A stretch of DNA of 64,000 nt, taken from contig CANLZI010000001.1 of the NCBI GenBank assembly GCA_947495555.1, positions 720,861-784,860 on the forward strand, in the 5' to 3' direction. How positions within the stretch are numbered: position 1 is the first letter of the stretch; each line of letters begins with the position of its first letter. The DNA is from an uncultured Erythrobacter sp. (GTDB lineage: Bacteria > Pseudomonadota > Alphaproteobacteria > Sphingomonadales > Sphingomonadaceae). Below are positions 43,756 through 52,067 of the stretch, one piece after another. A program made the translations under genes and the position numbers. The notes below the pieces were generated by a model. The model made no database searches and was not told where the DNA came from. It saw only the letters and a list, made by a program, of their open reading frames with translations.

Positions 43756-44796
43756 ATGCTTGAAACAGCCGACACCGTCGTTCGATTAGTCTCCATCGGA
43801 GCCAGCCTGCTGCTGCTCCTGCTTCTACTCGCCGGTCAAGCCAGCCGCGGCATAAAGGTGGCACTGGTCGGCCTGTTGCTGGGGGCAATGGCCTATCTGA
43901 TCAACTCGTCCGATGCATTCAGAGAGATGTGGTCCCCGTTTGGTATGTTGGACCTTTTCTCCATCTTCGTACCGTTTTGGATTTGGCTGTTTGCGCGCAG
44001 ATTGTTTGAAAAAGAGCCCCTGCCAGCCATGTTGTGGAGCATCGCAGCGGTTATGCTGGCATGTTGGTACTTCGGCAATTTCCAGCAGTGGAGCCAGCCG
44101 GTTGGATTTTATTTGGTCCACATCATCGGTTTGCTGCTGGTGTTCGACATATTGCGCACAGCGATCATCGGCCGCGAAGACGATTTGGTTGAAAAGCGAA
44201 GACTCATCCGATTATGGTTCCCGATCTTGGTCGCTTTGCAATCTGGCGGAGTCTTGCTGTTCGAAATTATCTCGGGAGACGCCATTCGCCATGATGCGAT
44301 CCAATTGGTCAATGCCGTCCTGATCTTCGCTCTGACCCTGTTTTCGGGCCTTGCCTTGCTCAGGACAGACCCCGAGTTGTTCAACACTGCCGACAGCAGG
44401 CCCGTGCAAGCATCGGCCAACCCATTGTCAGCATCAGAGCAGGTGCTGAAAGAAAAGTTGGATGAAGCCATGGGCGCTCAGCACTATCTGACCGCCGGAT
44501 TGACCATCGCAAGTCTGGCCGAGCATCTGAGCACGCCGGAACATCGGCTGCGCGCTCTGATCAATCAGCGAATGGGTCATCGCAATTTCTCTGCCTTCTT
44601 GAATCAGCACCGGATTGCTCATGCACGTAAAATTCTGTCTGACAGAGACAGTGTCGACCTGCCTGTGCTGACCATTGCGATGGATTTGGGGTATAATTCT
44701 CTGCCGACCTTTAATCGCGCCTTTCGTGCAGAAACCGGAACAACTCCAAGCGATTACCGCCGTGAAGCTCTGGCCAAACCGGATGGTCAAAACTGA
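43756..44796 (+). CDS. Membrane-bound AraC-family regulator
   Basis: A 346-residue protein with an N-terminal membrane domain of about seven hydrophobic segments (residues 8-205) and a C-terminal AraC-type DNA-binding domain (about 235-340). The latter contains TIASLAEHLSTPEHRLRALINQRMGHRNFSAFLNQHRIAHARKIL and YNSLPTFNRAFRAETGTTPSDYRR. The membrane part suggests sensing of an envelope or lipid signal. The downstream sterol-desaturase-family gene, 105 bases away on the same strand, is a plausible target; that link is inference. Confidence 0.88.
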   Translation: MLETADTVVRLVSIGASLLLLLLLLAGQASRGIKVALVGLLLGAMAYLINSSDAFREMWSPFGMLDLFSIFVPFWIWLFARRLFEKEPLPAMLWSIAAVMLACWYFGNFQQWSQPVGFYLVHIIGLLLVFDILRTAIIGREDDLVEKRRLIRLWFPILVALQSGGVLLFEIISGDAIRHDAIQLVNAVLIFALTLFSGLALLRTDPELFNTADSRPVQASANPLSASEQVLKEKLDEAMGAQHYLTAGLTIASLAEHLSTPEHRLRALINQRMGHRNFSAFLNQHRIAHARKILSDRDSVDLPVLTIAMDLGYNSLPTFNRAFRAETGTTPSDYRREALAKPDGQN

Positions 44797-44901
44797 AAAA
44801 GGCCGTTCATTTGCGAAATTGAGCGACATTTTTTGATTGTGCGGAGCATTTGTTGGACCTGTCGGCGATAGATGTGGCATCACGCAGCAAGGAGCAACGC
44901 G

Positions 44902-45792
44902 ATGACACTGCCAAGCGAACCAACCATCTGGGACAAAATCATCGAGCATATGATGTTCGGAATGTATTTTGACCTGTTTCGCTATGTAACCGCAGCCGGT
45001 GTGCTGTTTGTTCTTCTGCTGGTGTTCAAACGCTGGGCGGACAATCGCCGGATCCAAACCCGCAAGGCAAGCGGCAAGGATTACCAACGCGAATTGCTCA
45101 GCTCGTTTAGAACGGTGTTCTTTTTTGCCGTGACCACGCTCAGCACGCTGATGCTGCGCGAGGCCGGCATTATCGAATTGAGGCTGGAGCAAGTCTCCCT
45201 ATGGGTGCTGATCGCGCAGGCCGCCGCGATGATTGTCGTGCATGATGCCTATTTCTATTGGCTGCACCGCACGATGCATCACCCCAAATTGTTCCGCCCA
45301 ATGCATCTGCATCATCACAAATCACGCACGCCTACACCGTGGACCGCTTACAGTTTCTCGGTTTGGGAAGCGATTTTGGAGGCAGCCTATGTCCCACTGT
45401 TCCTGCTCGCGACCAGCCTGATGGGGATCGCCTATGCCGGCATGGCCGTGTTGTTCTTCATCTGGATCCAGATTGTGCGCAATGTGATGCAACATGCCGG
45501 GGTCGAATTGCACCCTGCAGGTTGGGTCGACAGCAAATGGACCGATTGGATCAGCACCACGACCCATCACGATCTGCACCATTCGACCGGCACCTATAAT
45601 TACGGATTTTACTTCACCTTTTGGGATCGTTGGATGGGTACCGAGCACCCCGATTACAAAGCGGAATTCCGTAAGGCGGCTAAGCCGATTGTGATCACCC
45701 GCCGGTTTGCAGAACGCACCAGCATCAGCGTGCTCGGACTGTTCGCGGTGGGCGCTACCATCAGCCAATATGGTCCCGCACTTATCGCTTAG
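44902..45792 (+). CDS. Sterol desaturase/fatty acid hydroxylase superfamily membrane protein
   Basis: A 296-residue membrane protein. The ATG at 44902 has a perfect AAGGAG site seven bases upstream; an earlier in-frame ATG (44872) has none. Four hydrophobic helices surround the di-iron histidine clusters: HDAYFYWLHRTMHH, HLHHHKSRTPTP and THHDLHHSTGTYNYGFYF. The family introduces hydroxyl groups or double bonds into lipids, using two irons and oxygen. The exact substrate cannot be deduced. A bidirectional terminator follows. Confidence 0.9.
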   Translation: MTLPSEPTIWDKIIEHMMFGMYFDLFRYVTAAGVLFVLLLVFKRWADNRRIQTRKASGKDYQRELLSSFRTVFFFAVTTLSTLMLREAGIIELRLEQVSLWVLIAQAAAMIVVHDAYFYWLHRTMHHPKLFRPMHLHHHKSRTPTPWTAYSFSVWEAILEAAYVPLFLLATSLMGIAYAGMAVLFFIWIQIVRNVMQHAGVELHPAGWVDSKWTDWISTTTHHDLHHSTGTYNYGFYFTFWDRWMGTEHPDYKAEFRKAAKPIVITRRFAERTSISVLGLFAVGATISQYGPALIA

Positions 45793-45859
45793 TCCCAGCC
45801 GATTGGTTTGACTGCGGGCCCGGTCCTCAAAACACACCCCCATAGTATTGGGTCAGCAG

Positions 45860-45900
45860 TTTGGGTGGTCGCCCCCCTCTCACGGGTGGCCACCCAAAAA
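45860..45900. terminator. Bidirectional terminator between convergent genes
   Basis: TTTGGGTGG (45860-45868) pairs perfectly with CCACCCAAA (45890-45898), with a further CCC/GGG pairing inside, and T/A tails lie on both strands. It lies between the desaturase-family gene (plus) and a LysR gene (minus). Confidence 0.85.
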
Positions 45901-45923
45901 CCGCTTCTCAGGCGCAGCGCTGT

Positions 45924-46712
45924 TTATGTGGTGAGATGCGCAACCAGCGCCTTAACCTTGGCCGTGCGCCATTGTGGTCGCGGCGCTACGAGCCAATAAG
46001 ACCGGCGCGCATCGTCTGGTCCATCCAGAGCCTCTAGCCGACCATTGTCGAGCGCTTCTTGCACCAACAATTGCGGCAAGACAGTCTTGCCCATCCCAGC
46101 AATGGCGCTGGACAAAGCTTGTCCTGGGTTGCTCACCATGATGGCGGGGTCAACGCCTTCGGGCAGTGTCGCGCTGTCCCATCCGATCCATTGATCCGGC
46201 GAACCCTTGGCGGCCACCGTCACGCGGCATGCGGGCGCCAATTTGGCCCCTTCCAGATCGCCAGGACCATCGACCAGACGGATGGCGCAATCGAGATTGG
46301 ACTCGGTAAAGTCAGCGTTCTCGTCAGCAACGAAGTGATAGCGCACGCCCGAATTCTCGGCCTGAAATGCGGCCAATCGCGTGGCCAGCCATTGCGCATA
46401 AAATTCGCGCGGCGCGGCAATCGTATAACGATCGCTCGCTTGCCCAGCTTGCATCGCTTGAACGCTTTCCTCAAATCGCAGGAAGCCTTCGCGCAACGGG
46501 TCCAGTCCGGCGATCCCTTCCGGGGTCAGTTCCAAGCCCTTGCTGGTGCGGCGAAACAGCACCACGCCCAGATGATCTTCCAACGCCCGAATTTGCTGAC
46601 CAACTGCCGCTGGTGTCACCGCAAGCTCGTCTGCCGCTCGGGTAAAGGACAAATGCCGGGCGGCGGCATCATATACGCGCAAGGCGTTCAAAGGCAGATG
46701 TGTTCGTTTCAT
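45924..46712 (-). CDS. LysR-family regulator (GcvA-like)
   Basis: A 262-residue LysR protein. The N-terminal winged helix-turn-helix (about 5-65) contains LNALRVYDAAARHLSFTRAADELAVTPAAVGQQIRALEDHLGVVLFRR. The start MKRTHLPLNALRVYDAAARH is typical of the GcvA/AmpR subgroup. The effector domain (about 95-255) is slightly short, since most family members have 290-310 residues. Upstream (46729-46813) lie a perfect 18-bp palindrome and a 34-bp tandem repeat that may be its regulatory sites. Confidence 0.9.
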   Translation of the reverse strand: MKRTHLPLNALRVYDAAARHLSFTRAADELAVTPAAVGQQIRALEDHLGVVLFRRTSKGLELTPEGIAGLDPLREGFLRFEESVQAMQAGQASDRYTIAAPREFYAQWLATRLAAFQAENSGVRYHFVADENADFTESNLDCAIRLVDGPGDLEGAKLAPACRVTVAAKGSPDQWIGWDSATLPEGVDPAIMVSNPGQALSSAIAGMGKTVLPQLLVQEALDNGRLEALDGPDDARRSYWLVAPRPQWRTAKVKALVAHLTT

Positions 46713-46728
46713 TGCTGGGCTGCATTAG

Positions 46729-46746
46729 GCGGGAGAGCTCTCCCGC
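46729..46746. promoter_or_regulatory. Perfect 18-bp palindrome upstream of lysR
   Basis: GCGGGAGAGCTCTCCCGC is fully self-complementary and begins 17 bases upstream of the LysR start codon. It could be an autoregulatory operator. The half-site GCGGGA recurs in the tandem repeat beside it. Confidence 0.5.
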
Positions 46747-46813
46747 TCAAGTAGCAACGCGATAGCGGGAGCAAAAACGCTCAGGTAGCAACGCGATAGC
46801 GGGAACAAATACG
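46746..46813. repeat. 34-bp tandem repeat (two copies)
   Basis: Two consecutive 34-bp units (46746-46779 and 46780-46813) share GTAGCAACGCGATAGCGGGA and differ at only a few positions; the start of a third unit (CTCAG) follows. It lies between the lysR upstream region and apaG. Confidence 0.85.
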
Positions 46814-46833
46814 CTCAGCGCAGGCTGACGGGA

Positions 46834-47232
46834 TCAATCTGCTGTGGCGGGGGCAGACAGCGGGAAGAAGGGAATCCGCACTTCCATCGGCGAGCCATCT
46901 TCCTTGTGGAAGGTGTAGAAGCCTTCCATCGATCCATGTGGAGTGGTCAGCGGACAACCCGAGACATAATCATGACTGTGACCCGGTTTGAGCAAAGGCT
47001 GCTCACCCACCACGCCTTCTCCATCGACATGGTTCACCATTCCGCGTCCATCGGTGATCCGCCAATGCCGCGTGCGCAGGCGGATTTCTTCGTGGCTGTG
47101 GTTCTCGATACGCACGTGATAGACCCAGAACCACTTCCCTGCCTCTGGCTGGGATTGTTCCGGCAAGAAGTTCACCGCGACTCGCACAGTGATGCCTTCG
47201 GTAATGGCAGCGTGTTGAAACAGCTCTTTCAT
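46834..47232 (-). CDS. apaG: ApaG protein (Co2+/Mg2+ efflux-associated)
   Basis: A 132-residue protein, the normal ApaG length, from the ATG at 47232. The frame is open 35 codons further upstream, but that part is not ApaG-like. The conserved core is present: ITVRVAVNFLPEQSQPE, YHVRIENHSHEEIRLRTRHWRITD and the GVVGEQPLLKPGHSHDYVSGCPLTTPHGSMEGFY segment. The family has a fibronectin-type fold; its biochemical function is poorly defined, with genetic links to Co/Mg handling. Confidence 0.95.
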   Translation of the reverse strand: MKELFQHAAITEGITVRVAVNFLPEQSQPEAGKWFWVYHVRIENHSHEEIRLRTRHWRITDGRGMVNHVDGEGVVGEQPLLKPGHSHDYVSGCPLTTPHGSMEGFYTFHKEDGSPMEVRIPFFPLSAPATAD

Positions 47233-47337
47233 AGCGTCATCAAGGTAACGATTAGTTGGGCGCTCACAAGTGGCGAGACCCATTAATCCACTTTTCGCGC
47301 CTGACAGGCAGTGGCTGCAGCACCGGATTGGCGGCAA

Positions 47338-47955
47338 TCAGCCCTGGATTGCATCATCGATTTGATCGAGCCGTTCTTTGCCAAAGAACATTTCTGTTGG
47401 TCCTTCCTTGGGTCCGACAAAGACGGTAGGAATGCCAAATGCGCCGCGCTCCACGGCCTGTTCGGTGTTGGCGAACAACGCCTGTTTGACCTCGTCGGAT
47501 TGTGCCCGGGCGAACAGATCCCCAGCATCAAATCCGGCCGCCGCAACCGCTGCTCCCATTGCCTCGGGATCTCCAACATCCAACCCATCTTCCCAGATCG
47601 CGGGCAACATTGCCTCGACAAATTGCACGGCGCGACCGTCCTGATCGGCCGCAATCAACATCCGCTGCAGCACCACTGAATTGAACGGGAACTTGGGGTT
47701 CATCGCATATTTGTCGAGATTGTGACGGTCGATAAAACGCTGCATCTCTAGCATCGCATAAGCGTTTTTGCCCTTGATCTCACCATCGCGGATAAACGGC
47801 GGCGCATTGCCTGTAAGCTTATGCATGCCAGCCAAGAACACCGGAAAAATGTCCAATTCTGCGCCTGTCCGCTTGACCAGATCGCGCAGAGGCCACCAGA
47901 TCATATAGGCGTTGGGGCTGACAAAATCGAACAGCACTTCGATACGCTTGGACAT
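47338..47955 (-). CDS. DsbA-family 2-hydroxychromene-2-carboxylate isomerase-like protein
   Basis: A 205-residue protein of the thioredoxin-fold DsbA/kappa-GST group: FDFVSPNAYMIWWPL near the N-terminus (Ser in place of the redox Cys, as in HCCA isomerases), then a helical insertion and a C-terminal GIPTVFVGP with the conserved cis-Pro. The ATG at 47955 has an AGGGAG site nine bases upstream; a GTG two codons earlier is less likely. The family is glutathione-dependent; naphthalene-pathway isomerases belong here, but no aromatic-degradation genes are nearby, so the substrate is unknown. It follows metZ after 28 bases. Confidence 0.85.
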   Translation of the reverse strand: MSKRIEVLFDFVSPNAYMIWWPLRDLVKRTGAELDIFPVFLAGMHKLTGNAPPFIRDGEIKGKNAYAMLEMQRFIDRHNLDKYAMNPKFPFNSVVLQRMLIAADQDGRAVQFVEAMLPAIWEDGLDVGDPEAMGAAVAAAGFDAGDLFARAQSDEVKQALFANTEQAVERGAFGIPTVFVGPKEGPTEMFFGKERLDQIDDAIQG

Positions 47956-47983
47956 GCTCACATTCTCCCTGGAGAAACGGTAT

Positions 47984-49189
47984 TCAAAGATTGGCCGCGC
48001 GCAGAGCCTGGTCCAAATCTTCGATCAAATCTTGCGGGTCTTCTAGCCCGACGTTGAGTCGCAACAAGCCATCATTAATGCCCATTTCAGCCCTTGCCTC
48101 TGCGCCCATATTGGCATGGGTGGTGCTGGCCGGATGGCACATGAGCGAGCGTGAATCGCCAATATTGTTCGATATATCAATCAATTGAAGCGCATCCAGC
48201 AAGGCAAATGCCTGAGCCTGATCATCCAGCTCAAACGCGAAGATCGGCCCGAACGCATCCATCTGGCTTGCTGCAAGCGCATGGCGTGGATGACTGGCGA
48301 GGCCCGGGTGCAGCATGCGCGCAACGCGCGGCTCCAAATACTGACCGATCTGTAGAGCATTCTCGCTTTGGCGATGGGCACGCAAAGACAATGTCTCCAA
48401 TCCCTTCAACACCACCCATGCATTGAAGGGTGCTAGATTGGGTCCGGTGTTGCGCTGAAACGGCAGCAGCGTTTCTTCCATAAACTCTTCGCTGGAACAT
48501 ATCGCGCCGGCCAACACGCGGCCCTGCCCATCCATCAGCTTGGTGGCTGAATAGGCAACAATATCGGCCCCAAAATCCATCGGACGCTGCAATGCCGCGG
48601 TAGCAAATGCGTTATCGACGACAGTGGTAATGCCATGCGCGCGGGCCAGATCGCAGACATACTTCAGGTCGACGATATCCAGCGTGGGATTGGCCGGCGT
48701 TTCAAAAAAGAAGACCTTCGTGTTGGGCCGGATCGCAGCATCCCATTCAGCATCAATCGCGCTGTCGATCACCGTTGTCTCGATACCAAAGCGCGGCAGC
48801 AGATTGTCCACCAGCCAGCGGCACGATCCAAAGGCAGCCCGCGCTGCGACCACGTGATCGCCTACCGAAAGCTGGCACAACAGCGCCGCCGTCATCGCGG
48901 CCATGCCGCTCGCCTGTGCCCGGCACGCCTCAGCCCCCTCCATCAGGGCAATCCGCTCTTCCAGCATCGCAACCGTGGGATTTTGCAGCCGGGAATAGGT
49001 CATGCCGTCGGCGTCACCCGCAAACCGGTCTGCAACCGTCTGGGCATCGTCATAAGTATAACCCGATGTCAGGAACAGCGCCTCGCTGGTTTCGCCATGC
49101 TCGCTGCGCCAGGTGCCCCCGCGCACCGCCTGCGTTGCGGGGCGCCATTTGCGGGTCACCGCTCTATCCATGCCAGTTGTCTTCTTCAT
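47984..49189 (-). CDS. metZ: O-succinylhomoserine sulfhydrylase (MetZ-type trans-sulfuration enzyme)
   Basis: A 401-residue PLP enzyme of the Cys/Met metabolism family. Supporting motifs are TQAVRGGTWRSEHGETSEALFLTSGYTYDDAQ, YSRLQNPTVAMLEERIA, VDNAFATAALQRP and the PLP-lysine segment YSATKLMDGQGRVLAG. The GYTY pattern near the N-terminus and the KLMDGQGR motif favour MetZ over cystathionine synthase or lyase. It makes homocysteine from O-succinylhomoserine and sulfide in methionine synthesis. The start at 49189 gives a normal family length. Confidence 0.92.
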   Translation of the reverse strand: MKKTTGMDRAVTRKWRPATQAVRGGTWRSEHGETSEALFLTSGYTYDDAQTVADRFAGDADGMTYSRLQNPTVAMLEERIALMEGAEACRAQASGMAAMTAALLCQLSVGDHVVAARAAFGSCRWLVDNLLPRFGIETTVIDSAIDAEWDAAIRPNTKVFFFETPANPTLDIVDLKYVCDLARAHGITTVVDNAFATAALQRPMDFGADIVAYSATKLMDGQGRVLAGAICSSEEFMEETLLPFQRNTGPNLAPFNAWVVLKGLETLSLRAHRQSENALQIGQYLEPRVARMLHPGLASHPRHALAASQMDAFGPIFAFELDDQAQAFALLDALQLIDISNNIGDSRSLMCHPASTTHANMGAEARAEMGINDGLLRLNVGLEDPQDLIEDLDQALRAANL

Positions 49190-49260
49190 CGCGTCGAGGG
49201 TTTAGGCTGCCAACCGGGATGCGGCAAGACGATTAAACTGACCTGACTCAAGCGGCTTGT

Positions 49261-49803
49261 TCAAAGCGGGCGCGCTGCTTCGATCCCGCGGTTTGGAATG
49301 TCGGGCAGTCCAATCGCTTTGAACATCTCCGCGCCTTCGATCATGGTAAGCAATGTGCGAGCCCCGCCAGCGGGATCAGGGTCGCCTTCGGGCATTTGCT
49401 CCTCGAACCAAGCCAACAAGCTCACCATTATCGATTGCGCATTTTCCTTATAGCCAGGAATATCTCGCGCAGCCCCTGCCACGATTTCCCACCAAAGCGC
49501 AAGAAACGGGCGCATTTCTTCGCTGTTGGTGAAGTCTAGAACCCGCGCAATTGCTTGCTCGCGGCTAGCAACCTGATCGGCCCCGAACGAGGCATCCAAT
49601 TGGCGCGAATAACCGTCTGCGATATGAGCCAGAATACCGCTGATCAGCTGCTGCTTATTGCCGAAATGATAGATCAGCATCCGGTCACTAGTGCCTGCAG
49701 CCTTAGCCAAGGGACGCAGGCTGGCCGCCCCCATCCCCTTTTCAAGAATATGCGCCGCCAATAGCGGAAGCAGCTTTTGCCGAGCGGTTTCAGATTTGGC
49801 CAT
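49261..49803 (-). CDS. TetR-family repressor
   Basis: A 180-residue TetR protein from the ATG at 49803; the frame extends 23 codons into the operator region, which is rejected. The helix-turn-helix (about 10-55) shows ILEKGMGAASLRPLAKAAGTSDRMLIYHFGNKQQLI. The C-terminal ligand domain is helical. It diverges from the gene at 49871, and the 67 bases between them carry three overlapping palindromes, so it probably represses itself and that membrane protein. Confidence 0.92.
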   Translation of the reverse strand: MAKSETARQKLLPLLAAHILEKGMGAASLRPLAKAAGTSDRMLIYHFGNKQQLISGILAHIADGYSRQLDASFGADQVASREQAIARVLDFTNSEEMRPFLALWWEIVAGAARDIPGYKENAQSIMVSLLAWFEEQMPEGDPDPAGGARTLLTMIEGAEMFKAIGLPDIPNRGIEAARPL

Positions 49804-49812
49804 ACGGGGCTT

Positions 49813-49854
49813 GTAGCAAGTGCTACAATTCGCTACAACTGTAGCAGTCGCTAC
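49813..49854. promoter_or_regulatory. TetR operator cluster with three overlapping palindromes
   Basis: GTAGCAAGTGCTAC (49813-49826), GCTACAACTGTAGC (49832-49845) and GTAGCAGTCGCTAC (49841-49854) are inverted repeats of the half-site GTAGC/GCTAC. They fill the divergent tetR/membrane-protein promoter region and are the expected binding sites of the TetR protein. Confidence 0.85.
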
Positions 49855-49870
49855 AATATTGGAGTCGATC

Positions 49871-50254
49871 ATGTCTGTTTATGAAATTCTCGCCCTCGCA
49901 GGACTGGCTGCCGCTCTGGCCGGTGCCATATACATCCTGACCAACAAAGACCCAGCCGAAAGTCCGATATTGGCAGCCGCCCTGTCTGCTGGTTTTGCCG
50001 CCTATACGATTGGCACGATCATGACCGAGGGTGTTTCGTTGGTTTGGACAAACCACACCACCAATATGTGGGGCGTTCAGGTCTGGTGGGATCTGCTGAT
50101 CAGTGTGGTTGTTGCGCTGTTCTTCGTGGCGCCAAGGGCACGTAAGGTCGGCATGAAGCTTCCGCTTTGGACATTCTTCGTGGCCGCGACCGCTAGCATT
50201 GGTCTGCTCGCCATGGTGAGCCGTCTGTTCTGGTTGGAACGCCGCGCAGGTTGA
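49871..50254 (+). CDS. Small four-helix membrane protein controlled by TetR
   Basis: A 127-residue protein from the ATG at 49871 with a GGAG site six bases upstream. Four hydrophobic segments (about 5-22, 35-52, 70-88, 98-118) are visible. The loops contain KDPAESP and WTNHTTNMWGVQVWWD. No family recognised. The divergent operator strongly suggests TetR-controlled expression, so the protein may respond to a small molecule or membrane stress. Confidence 0.8.
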   Translation: MSVYEILALAGLAAALAGAIYILTNKDPAESPILAAALSAGFAAYTIGTIMTEGVSLVWTNHTTNMWGVQVWWDLLISVVVALFFVAPRARKVGMKLPLWTFFVAATASIGLLAMVSRLFWLERRAG

Positions 50255-50306
50255 GGATTAGCCTGCGCCAGCCAGAAGCTTGGAATTTACAGCCGTTGCA
50301 AAAGGC

Positions 50307-50333
50307 CAAAAAAAACGGGACCCGAAGGCCCCG
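50307..50333 (-). terminator. UUCG-tetraloop terminator
   Basis: On the minus strand CGGGGCC and GGTCCCG enclose a TTCG tetraloop (one GT wobble), followed by a run of eight or more T (complement of 50307-50315). It terminates the small gene at 50361-50579, 27 bases before it. Confidence 0.92.
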
Positions 50334-50360
50334 CTTTTCTATTCAGGTATACGCGTAAAA

Positions 50361-50579
50361 TTACACGCTTGCTGGGTTGTCATCATCAACTGCGAAGAAG
50401 ATGAAAGCACCCAAAACGATAACCGCAACAGCAGCCAGCAGAGTGCTAGAACCACCGCCCATTTCCTGCTCAGCAGAAACTGGAGCAGAAGTGCGATCAG
50501 CGTTAGCGGCCTGGACCCCTACAGGAGCCAAAGCCAAAGCTGCAGCAGATGCAGCCAACGTAAGCTTCTTAAGTGTCAT
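50361..50579 (-). CDS. Small secreted or membrane protein
   Basis: A 72-residue protein: signal peptide about 1-24 (MTLKKLTLAASAAALALAPVGVQA), a polar stretch, GGGSS, then one hydrophobic helix (about 47-64, LLAAVAVIVLGAFIFFAVD) and a short acidic tail DDDNPASV. It is flanked by a strong terminator. I recall similar small proteins with a GGGSS linker before a helix in several Sphingomonadales genomes, but the function is unknown. The strong terminator suggests a well-expressed monocistronic gene. Confidence 0.8.
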   Translation of the reverse strand: MTLKKLTLAASAAALALAPVGVQAANADRTSAPVSAEQEMGGGSSTLLAAVAVIVLGAFIFFAVDDDNPASV

Positions 50580-50789
50580 AATAGTCCTTTCGCGTCCCTA
50601 GAAGAAATAACTTCCTTCTCGATTCACCCAAGCCAGACTACGTTACAAAAGATAGTACGTACTTGTCCAATCGAGATGAATCGAGCCTAGGATGCGCCGA
50701 GCGGTTTAGCAAAATTGGCTGATTGTACGCAAGCGACAAATCCATCTTGCGCCTTGCCGACACCCCCAAGCTGGATTAACCTTTTGGGC

Positions 50790-52064
50790 ATGCGACAGAA
50801 ATCCGCTCAATTGCGCGACCCGCTCGGTCTTGCTCTCGCATGCGCTGCGGCGTTCACAATTCTGGCGATGATCCGTTTCCAACTGCCAACTGCGCCTTAT
50901 TTTGACGAGGTGCATTACCTGCCCGCAGCGCGCGAATGGTTGGGCCAAGGCCAATTCCTCAACCAGGAACACCCGCCTTTGGGCAAGCAATTGATGGCTC
51001 TGGGCATCGCTGTGTTCGGAGATAATCCCACCGGTTGGCGGGCACTGCCCTTGGCGGCCGGTGTACTGGCGCTGTTCGCATCGATGCGGGCCATGTGGTT
51101 TGCCACCCAATCACGCTTTGCCAGCATCATATTTGGCCTATTGCTGGCGAGCGGATTTGTGCTGTTCATACACACCCGCATTGCCATGCTCGACATATTT
51201 GCAATCGCTTTCCTGGCCGTGGCCGCTTGGCAATTTCCGGCAGCGATCTGGCAGCCAGAGAAGGCGCGCATCCGGCTGATGGCAACCGGTATAGCTTTGG
51301 GCCTTGCAATGGCATCGAAATGGAACGCAGCACCCATCGCGATGCTGCCAGGGCTTGCTTTCTTGCTAGCGAGAATTGCGGCCGGACGGCGCAGACCTTT
51401 GGCCAGTCAGCGCGGGCTGCCCATCCCAGGCATATCCTTGCTGGAGGCGACATTGTGGCTGGGGGCAGTTCCTCTGATTGTTTATGCGATGACCTTCGCA
51501 CCAGCGGCAGGATTACGCGAAAATCCGTTTTTGGACGGTGGTTTAATTGCCCTTCATGAAACGATGTTTGAGCTCCAGACGCAGGTCCTCAAACCCCATC
51601 CCTATCAATCCAACTGGCCCGATTGGGTGTTCAATCTTCGCGCCATTTGGTATCTTTATGAGGATGTTGACGGGGCACAACGCGGCATCATGCTGATCGG
51701 CAATCCGCTGACCATGCTGCTGGGCTTGCCCGCGCTGCTATGGTGTCTGATTACTGGCGTGGCCCAACGTAACTGGGCACGATTGGCCATGGTTATTGGC
51801 TATATGGTCAGTCTGGGCCTGTGGGTCTTCGCCGACAAATCGGTTCAGTTCTATTACCACTATTTCTTACCAAGCATCTTCCTGCTGGGAGCATTGACGC
51901 TGGCGTTGGATGCCCTGTGGAACAGAGGCCAGCGCCTGTGGGCCGGTGGTGTAATAGTGGCCAGCTGCGCTCTGTTCGCCTGGTTCTATCCGATATTGTC
52001 GGCGGCTCCTTTGGACGGGCCGAATGCGTTCCTGACGTGGACGTGGCTCGATAGCTGGCGTTGA
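50790..52064 (+). CDS. PMT-family (GT39) mannosyltransferase, multi-pass membrane protein
   Basis: A 424-residue protein from the ATG at 50790 with about ten membrane helices. The PMT-type motifs are FDEVHYLPAAREWL (the catalytic Asp-Glu loop) and NQEHPPLGKQLMALG near the N-terminus, followed by a large loop with HETMFELQTQVLKPHPYQS. GT39 enzymes transfer mannose from a polyprenyl-phosphate carrier to Ser/Thr residues or glycans. The convergent neighbour (52068-53228) is a plausible supplier of the carrier-linked sugar. Confidence 0.88.
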   Translation: MRQKSAQLRDPLGLALACAAAFTILAMIRFQLPTAPYFDEVHYLPAAREWLGQGQFLNQEHPPLGKQLMALGIAVFGDNPTGWRALPLAAGVLALFASMRAMWFATQSRFASIIFGLLLASGFVLFIHTRIAMLDIFAIAFLAVAAWQFPAAIWQPEKARIRLMATGIALGLAMASKWNAAPIAMLPGLAFLLARIAAGRRRPLASQRGLPIPGISLLEATLWLGAVPLIVYAMTFAPAAGLRENPFLDGGLIALHETMFELQTQVLKPHPYQSNWPDWVFNLRAIWYLYEDVDGAQRGIMLIGNPLTMLLGLPALLWCLITGVAQRNWARLAMVIGYMVSLGLWVFADKSVQFYYHYFLPSIFLLGALTLALDALWNRGQRLWAGGVIVASCALFAWFYPILSAAPLDGPNAFLTWTWLDSWR

Positions 52065-52067
52065 ACC

